This document shows positions 45,466 to 52,370 of a stretch of DNA of 64,000 nt, piece by piece. The stretch is from JAEYXS01 sp943367715 (GTDB lineage Bacteria; Verrucomicrobiota; Verrucomicrobiia; Limisphaerales; JAEYXS01). Both the position numbers and the translations under genes were made by a program. Each line of letters begins with the position of its first letter. The stretch's first letter is position 1. Under the pieces are notes generated by a model. The model saw only the letters and a list, made by a program, of their open reading frames with translations. It was not told where the DNA came from and did not search any database. The stretch is from assembly GCA_943367715.1 (NCBI GenBank), contig CALRJY020000008.1, forward strand, positions 62,001 to 126,000, written 5' to 3'.

Positions 45466-45864
45466 TCAGGAGCTGTGGCGTCTGTACTTCGCTTCGATCA
45501 ATTGCCGAATGTCTTCCCGGCTCAGGTCATGAAAAATAACACCGGACTCTTGGGCGGCAGACTGAGCCACGAACTGGAAGCCACGCCAGAAGTTCTTGGT
45601 GATGCTGGAGAACTCCGGATGAGGCAGGCTATCTATCGCAGCAGCGGCCAGGGCATGCAAAGCCTGAAGTGCCGGCTTGGCCTCACTGGTCGTACTCCGT
45701 AACTCCTCGACCAACATAGTCAGCAGCAACTCAAGGGGATCGTCAGACCATGCTTCGGGGTCGTCCCACTCAATCCGATAGGTGTCCCAACGGCCTTGAA
45801 ATAAGCGATGCCGATCAAGATTCGGGTTTCCGAAGAAATTGAGCAGATGGTCTAAATGCGTCAT
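45466..45864 (-). CDS. Hypothetical protein
   Basis: 132 residues from the ATG at 45864 (MTHLDHLLNFFGNPN); an ATG at 45873 is nearly as good. Acidic, helical, no signal peptide or membrane span. Contains WDDPEAWSDDPLELLLTML and DLSREDIRQLIEAKY. I recognise no family. First of a run of small minus-strand genes around 45-51 kb. Confidence 0.6.
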   Translation of the reverse strand: MTHLDHLLNFFGNPNLDRHRLFQGRWDTYRIEWDDPEAWSDDPLELLLTMLVEELRSTTSEAKPALQALHALAAAAIDSLPHPEFSSITKNFWRGFQFVAQSAAQESGVIFHDLSREDIRQLIEAKYRRHSS

Positions 45865-45891
45865 GCTTGTCATGCGGGAGGGGGCAGACGG

Positions 45892-46245
45892 CTACGCCCG
45901 CAAGATCTTTTCCATCGTCTTTCCCTTGGCCAGTTCATCGACCAGTTTATCCAGATAGCGGATCTCCCGCATCAGCGGGTCTTCGACGTCTTCCACACGG
46001 ACGCCGCAGACGACGCCTTTGATCAGGGTTCGAGAAGGGTTCATCTGGGGAGCTTTTTGGAAGAAGGTTTCGAAATCGGTCTCTTTCTTCAATTGTGTTT
46101 CCAATCCCCGCTGGGTATAGCCGGTGAGCCAGCAGATGATGGCATCCACTTCGGCCTTGGTGCGCCCCTTTTTCTCGGCCTTGGCGACGTAGTAGGGATA
46201 GACGCTGGCGAAGGGCGTGGTGAAGATTCGATGTTTGGCGGTCAT
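45892..46245 (-). CDS. DUF2200 family protein
   Basis: 117 residues from the ATG at 46245 (MTAKHRIFTTPFASVYPYYV). The family signatures are plain: KAEKKGRTKAEVDAIICWLT, GYTQRGLETQL, and the late VCGVRVEDVEDPLMREIRYL. Small cytoplasmic protein of unknown function, widespread in bacteria. The end of the gene abuts the preceding hypothetical gene at 27 bases. Confidence 0.88.
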   Translation of the reverse strand: MTAKHRIFTTPFASVYPYYVAKAEKKGRTKAEVDAIICWLTGYTQRGLETQLKKETDFETFFQKAPQMNPSRTLIKGVVCGVRVEDVEDPLMREIRYLDKLVDELAKGKTMEKILRA

Positions 46246-46374
46246 GGAAGGGTCGTTTGTGGTTGCCGCCAAAGCCTATATCCAGTAGTAACGACTTTCG
46301 CAATCTATAACCATGTCAGGCGTTGCTACGCGCATCCCGTGAACAAAGACTCAGCCGACAGCATCTTTCCGAAA

Positions 46375-47643
46375 ATGAACTCACGCCGCACTTTTCTCAA
46401 AACCTCCGCTCTGGCGCTCGGCGCGATGAGCGTGAACGGAATCGCCCAGACGGCCAAGGCCCAGAAGACCGTGCTGCTGCATTGCGGCTGGGCGACGAAG
46501 AACATCGGTGATGTGGGCCACACGCCGGGTACGCTGCGCTTTCTGGAGCAGCATCTGCCGCAGGTGAAGGTCATCCTCTGGGCGGCGAATACCAACGCGC
46601 AGGTGGATGCGATGCTGATGAAGCGTTTTCCGAAGCTGGAGATCGTGAAGGGGGCGCTCACCGAGAAGGACGGACCGGTGCAGCAGGCGGTCGGTCGTGC
46701 CGATTTCTTTTTGCGCGGGCCGGGCATGGGGCAGGACACCACTTTCATGGCGTATTGCCGCAAGATCGGCAAGCCTTGGGGGCTACAGGGCCAGTCGTAT
46801 TTTCCGGACATGGTCACTGGTCCCAAGGGGGCGGAGAACATCGCGCTGCTGAACAGCGCGGCTTACATCTATTGCCGCGATTCCAAGACGCTCAAGATGC
46901 TCAAGGAAGTGGGAGTCAAACCGCCGGTGCTCGAGTTCGGTCCCGATGGCTGCTTTGGCATCGATGTGCGGGATGAGGAGAAGGCGTTGGTGCGGATGAA
47001 AAAGCACGGTTTGGAGCCGAAGAAGTTTATCACGCTGCAACTTCGCACCCACACCCCCAGCAGTCCCGGTGTGGATGACAAGCGGCCGCAGAAACTTAAC
47101 CCGCTCAATCCCACGCCGGAAAACATCGCGGACGACAAGCGCCGGGCGAAGGTGTATCAGGATCTCATCGCGATGTGGGTGAAGGAGACGGGCTGGAAGG
47201 TGGTGATCGCGCCGGAGGTCTTCAAGGAGATGGAGTATAACAAGAAGTTCCTCTACGACACGCTGTCGGATGATCTGAAGAAGCACGTGGTGAACTTGGA
47301 CGATTTCTGGGCGGTTGATGAGGCGTGCTCGTTCTACGCGCGCGCTCACACGGTGATCTGTCACGAGCCGCACACGCCGATCATGGCTTTGGCCATGGGC
47401 ACGCCGATGATGCACACGTTCTCGGAGTTTCACTCGCCGAAATGCTGGATGTTCAAGGACATCGGCCTCGGTGACTGGGCGCCTGAATTCGACAGCACGC
47501 CGGCGACGAAGATGTTCGAGATCCTGATGGGCATCCACAAGGACTACCCGGCCGCGCAAGCGAAGGTGAAGAAGGCGATGGCTTATGTGGAGGAACGTTC
47601 AGCAGCGCAGATGAAGGTGTTGAAGGGGGTTATTGGGGCGTGA
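46375..47643 (+). CDS. Tat-exported polysaccharide pyruvyl transferase-like protein
   Basis: 422 residues from the ATG at 46375. Tat-type signal: NSRRTFLKTSALALGAMSVN, ending TAKA. The body follows the pyruvyl transferase fold: GWATKNIGDVGHTPGTLRFL, ADFFLRGPGMGQDTT, GKPWGLQGQSYFPD, IYCRDSKTLKMLKEVG, LEFGPDGCFGIDV and the sugar-nucleotide-like CHEPHTPIMALAMGTP. Family enzymes transfer pyruvate to exopolysaccharide sugars in the cytoplasm; a Tat leader is unexpected for that role. Convergent with a SUKH-like gene. Confidence 0.8.
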   Translation: MNSRRTFLKTSALALGAMSVNGIAQTAKAQKTVLLHCGWATKNIGDVGHTPGTLRFLEQHLPQVKVILWAANTNAQVDAMLMKRFPKLEIVKGALTEKDGPVQQAVGRADFFLRGPGMGQDTTFMAYCRKIGKPWGLQGQSYFPDMVTGPKGAENIALLNSAAYIYCRDSKTLKMLKEVGVKPPVLEFGPDGCFGIDVRDEEKALVRMKKHGLEPKKFITLQLRTHTPSSPGVDDKRPQKLNPLNPTPENIADDKRRAKVYQDLIAMWVKETGWKVVIAPEVFKEMEYNKKFLYDTLSDDLKKHVVNLDDFWAVDEACSFYARAHTVICHEPHTPIMALAMGTPMMHTFSEFHSPKCWMFKDIGLGDWAPEFDSTPATKMFEILMGIHKDYPAAQAKVKKAMAYVEERSAAQMKVLKGVIGA

Positions 47644-47665
47644 GGGGCCCGCGGTGGCCAGGTAT

Positions 47666-48136
47666 TCATTGCTGGTTTTGAAACCGAACCATCTCGCTGA
47701 ACCAGTCTTCGAAAGTGGCAGCACGCGGGATAGAATCGATCGAGGTCTGCTCGCCGATCGGATTCCAGTCATCGACGTACGAGATGCTGGGATGGGGCGC
47801 GGTGCCATATTGAAAGCAATAGACCCCATCGTCTGTTCGGAAAAAGCTTACCAAATCAGCAGGCCAATCGATGTTCGCCCGGCGTTGGTCGTTATCAAGC
47901 TGCAAATCGGAAGGCGTCCCTAATGGGCTGAGCAGCCCATCCCAGGCGGGAAGCGCGGGCCAGCCCGAGTGGTTGGTGAAATGACGACAGAACCAGATGA
48001 ATCCGCCCGGCAGCAGGTGATTTTGGTATTTCAGTTCGATGAGGGGGATGGCTGAGGGGCTGACGCGAACGAGGGAGTCGCTCAAGGGAGCCACGAGCTG
48101 TTCCATCCGCTCCGAGTTGTAGGGTTTATCCGGCAT
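47666..48136 (-). CDS. SMI1/KNR4 (SUKH)-like protein
   Basis: 156 residues. The pattern fits the SUKH fold: RMEQLVAPLSDSLVRVSPSA, a central LLSPLGTPSDLQ, then YCFQYGTAPHPSISYVDDWN and a closing TFEDWFSEMVRF. SUKH proteins are often immunity proteins against toxins but many are housekeeping. No toxin gene is next to it. Call rests mainly on the C-terminal half. Confidence 0.5.
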   Translation of the reverse strand: MPDKPYNSERMEQLVAPLSDSLVRVSPSAIPLIELKYQNHLLPGGFIWFCRHFTNHSGWPALPAWDGLLSPLGTPSDLQLDNDQRRANIDWPADLVSFFRTDDGVYCFQYGTAPHPSISYVDDWNPIGEQTSIDSIPRAATFEDWFSEMVRFQNQQ

Positions 48137-48145
48137 GGTTAATCA

Positions 48146-48874
48146 TCATTTGCAGGTAACAAAGCCTACTTGCTCCAAGGTCTTTTGATCGAAAGCGAAC
48201 ACGCGGGTATGGCTCAACTCGGTGTTGTCACCCGCAGGTGAATATTCCCATTTCACGGTGATGATCCAGATGGGCTGTTTATTCAGTGTCGTTTGATAGG
48301 CACCAACAGGCAAATACGCGAGTCTCTCCTTGGCATCCTGGAGCACTAAATCCAGCGCGTTGCGAAGAGATGCTGAGTCGAGTTTCTGTATCTGGGCCTG
48401 GCGGATCAGGCTCTGGGCGAATTTGGAATAATTATCTCTCCACTTATCCGTTTTGTTGTAGTTGAACTTCCGCTCTTCCGGTTGGTTGACGAATTTATCC
48501 CAGAGGAATCTTTTCCTTTGGGCTTCGTGGTCCGGCAACGAACTCTCCAAGACCTTGACGACCGTGGCGTCTGCGCCCAGCGGTGGTCGCTTCCGCGATT
48601 TGTCAGGCATCAGATTCACTGCAAATATCACGAGCAACCCAACGGCAATGGCTGCGGCAACCCGGTCTGCCGCTTTTTCTCGCACGGCGGCAAATCCCGA
48701 GGCCCCCAAACAAGCGATGGCGATGACAGCCGCAACAGTCCAGACCTCAGTGGAAACTGACGCAAGATAACCTGGGGGGCCTTTCGCCGGAAAAATGTTC
48801 GGCAAGAAGACGCTCGCGAACAACGCGAGAATTAGGGCGATCCAACCTCTAAGAGATGGCAGGTAGCGTGACAT
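48146..48874 (-). CDS. Hypothetical membrane protein
   Basis: 242 residues. Three membrane helices in the first 95 residues (WIALILALFASVFLPNIF, VWTVAAVIAIACLGASGF, VAAAIAVGLLVIFAVNLM), then a soluble C-terminal domain of about 145 residues ending KTLEQVGFVTCK with strand-like PIWIITVKWEYSP. No recognised family. Ends 10 bases before the SUKH-like start and begins 11 bases after the zinc-ribbon gene, so the three probably share a transcript. Confidence 0.65.
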   Translation of the reverse strand: MSRYLPSLRGWIALILALFASVFLPNIFPAKGPPGYLASVSTEVWTVAAVIAIACLGASGFAAVREKAADRVAAAIAVGLLVIFAVNLMPDKSRKRPPLGADATVVKVLESSLPDHEAQRKRFLWDKFVNQPEERKFNYNKTDKWRDNYSKFAQSLIRQAQIQKLDSASLRNALDLVLQDAKERLAYLPVGAYQTTLNKQPIWIITVKWEYSPAGDNTELSHTRVFAFDQKTLEQVGFVTCK

Positions 48875-48884
48875 GCGCTGTGGC

Positions 48885-49253
48885 TTAACTGGAGCGACGC
48901 GCGGTTGCGCGTGTCCGCTTGAGCGGGTTGGTGGGCTTCCTTAACCCTTTCACGAATTTGCGTGCCTCACCCAGTGTCACCGGTGGCTTCTCAGGATAGG
49001 GCAGGGAATGTTTGGAGAAGATGAAACCGTTGCGGACCAAGAGCTCGACCTTGCGCCATTGGTCGAAATTGCTGCGCGGTGGAGTGCGAAATGACTGATC
49101 GACGCCCGCAAGGGTGAGATCGTGACCGCAATTCGGGCAAGTAAAGTGCGGCGGAGTCCACGGCTGCTGAGGAGTCAGCGGCTCAGTCTGTGCTTTCCTC
49201 CGCTCGAGCTTCTTGTAGCCCTTCCGACATTTGAAACAGACATACCTAAGCAT
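48885..49253 (-). CDS. Small zinc-ribbon protein
   Basis: 122 residues from the ATG at 49253, which has AGGAAG seven bases upstream; a longer reading from 49298 lacks this. Two CxxC knuckles, CFKC near residue 5 and CPNC near residue 39, with a following Q/R-rich segment, suggest one zinc ribbon. The tail is very basic (KGLRKPTNPLKRTRATARR). Nucleic-acid or protein binding is likely; no family name recognised. Confidence 0.62.
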   Translation of the reverse strand: MLRYVCFKCRKGYKKLERRKAQTEPLTPQQPWTPPHFTCPNCGHDLTLAGVDQSFRTPPRSNFDQWRKVELLVRNGFIFSKHSLPYPEKPPVTLGEARKFVKGLRKPTNPLKRTRATARRSS

Positions 49254-49408
49254 GGTGCTCTTCCTTTCGTCTGAAGACCAGCGACCGTCGCTCCGCAATC
49301 CGCGGGATCGGGTGCTGAAATCGCTGACACATTATCCGAACCGTCTGACTACGACAAGTCGCGATCGGGTTGTCTGGCGGGGTGCTGGCTGTTGGTCGCA
49401 GCGATTTG

Positions 49409-49924
49409 TCAGGTCACAGGAAGCTCATGCTCGCGGCATTTTCTTTCAATTAACTGCTGGGCATCGGATGACATCCGGGGAACTGGGAGAATGATGTAGT
49501 TGGCCTCGTCCACGAACAGCAGCCAGACCTCGGGAAAACGTGCGAGCCGTCGAAACGCCTTCCAGGCGGTCTGGGAAGTGCCCAGCTCCGACTCAGAGCG
49601 CACGCCGTCCTCGCTGAAATAATAGCGAATCACTGGCTGAGACATCTGCGAGATAATCGTCCGGGAACGCTCAATTTTGTCACGGAGAAGACGCGAAATC
49701 TCCCAAGCAGTCCAGCAGGCGATGCATACGCCGACGAGGAAAATACCGGTGCCAACGTAGCGCCAGACGCCGCCGAAAAGGAACCCTAGAGCCAGCAACA
49801 CCCCAAAGGGTATGAGCGCCCGGGTAAAGGTTCCGATGGTAAACTCGAAATCGCGACGCACAAACGCGCGATGAGCCTGCTGCGTCAGGGTGTCATCCAA
49901 GATTACTTCGACGGGATGTTCCAT
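49409..49924 (-). CDS. YcxB-like membrane protein
   Basis: 171 residues. Two adjacent membrane helices (residues about 37-75: LIPFGVLLALGFLFGGVW, GTGIFLVGVCIACWTAW) followed by the YcxB-like domain: IRYYFSEDGVRSESELGTSQ, TAWKAFRRLARFPEVWLLFV, NYIILPVPRM. Members are widespread membrane proteins of unknown role. Confidence 0.75.
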   Translation of the reverse strand: MEHPVEVILDDTLTQQAHRAFVRRDFEFTIGTFTRALIPFGVLLALGFLFGGVWRYVGTGIFLVGVCIACWTAWEISRLLRDKIERSRTIISQMSQPVIRYYFSEDGVRSESELGTSQTAWKAFRRLARFPEVWLLFVDEANYIILPVPRMSSDAQQLIERKCREHELPVT

Positions 49925-49986
49925 AAACGTGAAGGTGATTTAAATCCAAGAGCGGGGCGGCGGTGGCTCCAGTGGTTTGTCAGTCC

Positions 49987-50316
49987 TCATGGTTTAGCTT
50001 TTCTATCAGCCGCATTCTTGCTGAGCAATACCAACACGGTGATCACGCTGAGAAACACTCCGAGAAAAAACCAAGTCCAAGGATTGCGGCCGGTGTTTTG
50101 CGCCCAGAGCGCACAGAAGGCACCGAAAAGAAAGGCGACGGCTCCCTCGGCGGCACCGGCGCTATTAGTGCGCACCTTGTTTTCCAGATTTACCAGACGG
50201 GATTCAAGGGTCTCGATGCGGTGAGTGGCGGGCGGGTCCTGCGCAAACACACAAAAGGGCAGCAACACCCAAAGGAACAAGAGGATGCAGAACGATTTGA
50301 TGGTGGATGGTTTCAT
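49987..50316 (-). CDS. Hypothetical small exported membrane protein
   Basis: 109 residues. Signal-like helix SFCILLFLWVLLPFCVFA, a short coiled-coil segment HRIETLESRLVNLENKVR, then two close membrane segments (GAVAFLFGAFCALWAQ, WFFLGVFLSVITVLVLLS). No family recognised. Sits 62 bases upstream of the YcxB-like gene, same strand. Confidence 0.55.
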   Translation of the reverse strand: MKPSTIKSFCILLFLWVLLPFCVFAQDPPATHRIETLESRLVNLENKVRTNSAGAAEGAVAFLFGAFCALWAQNTGRNPWTWFFLGVFLSVITVLVLLSKNAADRKAKP

Positions 50317-50373
50317 GATATAGAGTCCTTATAAACGTAATAAAGGATTTCGGGCGCACCTTTGCTTAGGGCC

Positions 50374-50402
50374 GTTGCTGTGGGCGAGGCGCCCACGCTC
50401 CA
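50374..50402. repeat. 29-bp hairpin repeat, copy B
   Basis: Identical to 27288-27316 and 51330-51358; stem GTGGGCG/CGCCCAC. The flanking TTTGCTTAGG (50361-50370) is shared with copy C. Lies between two small minus-strand genes. Confidence 0.85.
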
Positions 50403-50481
50403 CCTGATAAGCGTGCCGTGGGCGCTGGGTTGAGGCCGGGAAGCGGGCTCCGATGATAGGCGCGATACTGGAGCGCTATGG

Positions 50482-50793
50482 TTAGGCTGTCGTTTCATCT
50501 TTCCAATCCTTCAGACATGCATCAATACCCTCAAGCGAGGATATCTCCGCCTCGGAAGGCTGCGACATGCAAGTGTAGCCGAATCCAGCGGCGATAATCG
50601 CATCAGTATGCTCCTGTATCCGGCGGTGATCGGAAACGATGAACATCCCGTGTGGCGCGCCGAACCCTTCCAGAAGAACTTCAGCCGTAAGTTTCGTGCC
50701 ATCGGCCAACCTCAACACAAAGGGCGTTCGGATTCTCAAGCCGCGCTTTTGTGCAGCATGTCTCCACAGGCGTTGAAGATTCGTGAGTGCCAT
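50482..50793 (-). CDS. Hypothetical protein
   Basis: 103 residues beginning MALTNLQRLWRHAAQKRGLR. Strand-like LADGTKLTAEVLLEGFG, then GMFIVSDHRRIQEHTDAIIA and a closing ISSLEGIDACLKDWKDE. No signal peptide or known motif. It is a plausible small cytoplasmic protein; function unknown. Confidence 0.5.
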   Translation of the reverse strand: MALTNLQRLWRHAAQKRGLRIRTPFVLRLADGTKLTAEVLLEGFGAPHGMFIVSDHRRIQEHTDAIIAAGFGYTCMSQPSEAEISSLEGIDACLKDWKDETTA

Positions 50794-50987
50794 GCGGCCT
50801 AAGAGATGTCAGACCGCAGATTGCGGTTAAGTGCAGCGGTGGTTTTGGTGGTGGACCGCATCTTGGTGGAGGTAATTTAATCAGGTTTGGTGGGCTGTCG
50901 AGCGGAATGGGGTGGGAGAAGAACGGCAACGGGGTGTGATTAAAAGCGGGTGAGATGGATTCGGTGGGCTACGGCGGACGTCGCGGA

Positions 50988-51008
50988 CTGCCGGCTGGAA
51001 GCCGGCAG
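50988..51008. repeat. GC-rich hairpin element (CTGCCGGC type)
   Basis: Perfect 8-bp arms CTGCCGGC and GCCGGCAG around TGGAA. This pattern (X-TGGAA-X') is common as a dispersed repeat in Verrucomicrobiota and related bacteria; single copy in this window. Confidence 0.6.
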
Positions 51009-51329
51009 CACGGGTCGCGGGTTTCGTCGCGGCTTACCAAAGCTCACCCAGTGCAACGGGCGGGCGTGAGCGAAGGAAATCGGAGCCTTGTCCTCTGAGT
51101 GGGCAGTTGAAGGGGAAATCGGTCCGTCGCTACGCGACTTGTTTTTGAGAGGGCGTTGTTCCGTGGGTTTCACCCCCGGTTACCATCGGGGCGTGCCGCT
51201 GGCGCTGGGGAAGACGGCACGGCAAGCCGCGTCGGTACGGAAAGCGGAGGCAAGCCTCTGCACTCCAAAAGGGGAACTTCGGCGGGCGTAGGCGCGGTGA
51301 CGTTTTGAGGCCTAGCTTTGCTTAGGTGA

Positions 51330-51358
51330 GTTGCTGTGGGCGAGGCGCCCACGCTCCA
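51330..51358. repeat. 29-bp hairpin repeat, copy C
   Basis: Identical to copies A and B. Upstream GCTTTGCTTAGG is shared in part with copy B, so the conserved unit is about 45 bases long. Confidence 0.85.
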
Positions 51359-52306
51359 CCGGAAAAATCTTCGTTTGTAATTTCTTCTGGCGCAATTTGT
51401 TGCGTTTGGGAGCGGGTTTTGGGTGATTTTTTGATGGATAAATTGACGTGTATTTAGTAGTCTTTGCAGTGCTGACAACTCGTTGTCGGTAAAGGAGAGG
51501 AGTGGTGGTTGGCTCTGTCAGAGAATAGGCAGCCTCCGAATCCTCAAAGTCATCAAGCATGATGGTGCATTGTGTACGCGTGTGCGGTTGTGTCCTGCGT
51601 TGGCGGGTGGATGGCGATCCTTATGGAGTCATACAGATCTGTGAAGAGTGTCGGGCGTATGGATCAGGGCTCGTAAGCCGGAGGGTGAAGTGGACGTCGG
51701 TCGTCTAGGATAGATGAGACCGGGGAATCCAGAGTAGCCATTGCGGAACCGGCCGGGTTTTGAGCATACGCTAAATCTGAACTCCCAATCGTAGGGAGGG
51801 AGGAAACGATACCGCACAGGGGTCGGATGGTTCCATTGTTCTTTGACATAGTTCCTGAGACTGGCTGAAAAGCTGTTTTGAGATCGTCTGCTGGTGCAAA
51901 CCGGCTGGGGCGTCGGCCGAAGTTCGGCTTCCCAGTGGCTCGGTCACGTATCTTTTATTTGATACGCGCCCTCGCCACGCCTAGCCCCATCCGGTTTGTC
52001 CTGCGCAGTCGACCTCAATCCATCTTTCCAGACAGTCTCCCTTCGTTGTGATGACGGAGGTTTTGAAGTGGCTGGCGAGGGTTTGGTCCGGTGAGGGTGG
52101 ACTGGTTGCTAAAGTACCGCAGGACAGGAGGCAATCGCGTAGGAAACATAAAACGGATTAGACGGGAAGGCGGCTTCGGGGAACGGGTAGTTGCACTACG
52201 GGCCTATAAGTTCAAAGCTCAAAACTCAAAGTTCAAACTTTGGGAAACAACGAACATCGTACGTCCAACGTTCAGAGAGAGAAGGGACATGGGGCGCATG
52301 GGTTGT

Positions 52307-52328
52307 GTGCGGGCGAGGGCGCCCGCAC
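52307..52328. repeat. Hairpin related to the 29-bp repeat family
   Basis: GTGCGGGCG / CGCCCGCAC, 9-bp perfect arms with AGGG loop, 43 bases beyond the stop of the M60 gene. A longer-stem variant of the GTGGGCG/CGCCCAC element; no T-run follows, so not a classical terminator. Confidence 0.6.
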
Positions 52329-52370
52329 GACTAAAGACAGGCGAGGGCACCTTTCCCACTACGGTTACGA

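Larger units (their letters stand above)
50794..52370. other. Long gene-poor region with hairpin repeats
   Basis: Nearly 1.6 kb without a credible gene. Contents: hairpin CTGCCGGC/GCCGGCAG (50988-51008), GCGGAGGC/GCCTCTGC (51244-51261), 29-bp repeat copy C (51330-51358), 13-base palindrome GCCGAAGTTCGGC (51916-51928), repetitive TCAAAGCTCAAAACTCAAAG (from about 52209), and hairpin GTGCGGGCG/CGCCCGCAC (52307-52328). Short open frames of about 60 codons overlap these repeats and look accidental. No tRNA, RNase P, tmRNA or 6S signature was recognised. Confidence 0.6.

Noticed and set aside
51629..51849. Two overlapping open frames of about 60 codons in the gene-poor region
   Set aside because: Overlapping frames, no ribosome site, no homologous motif; composition of non-coding DNA.
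51840..51880. TTGACA at about 51847 as a promoter
   Set aside because: No acceptable -10 at 16-18 bases and no gene downstream within 500 bases.
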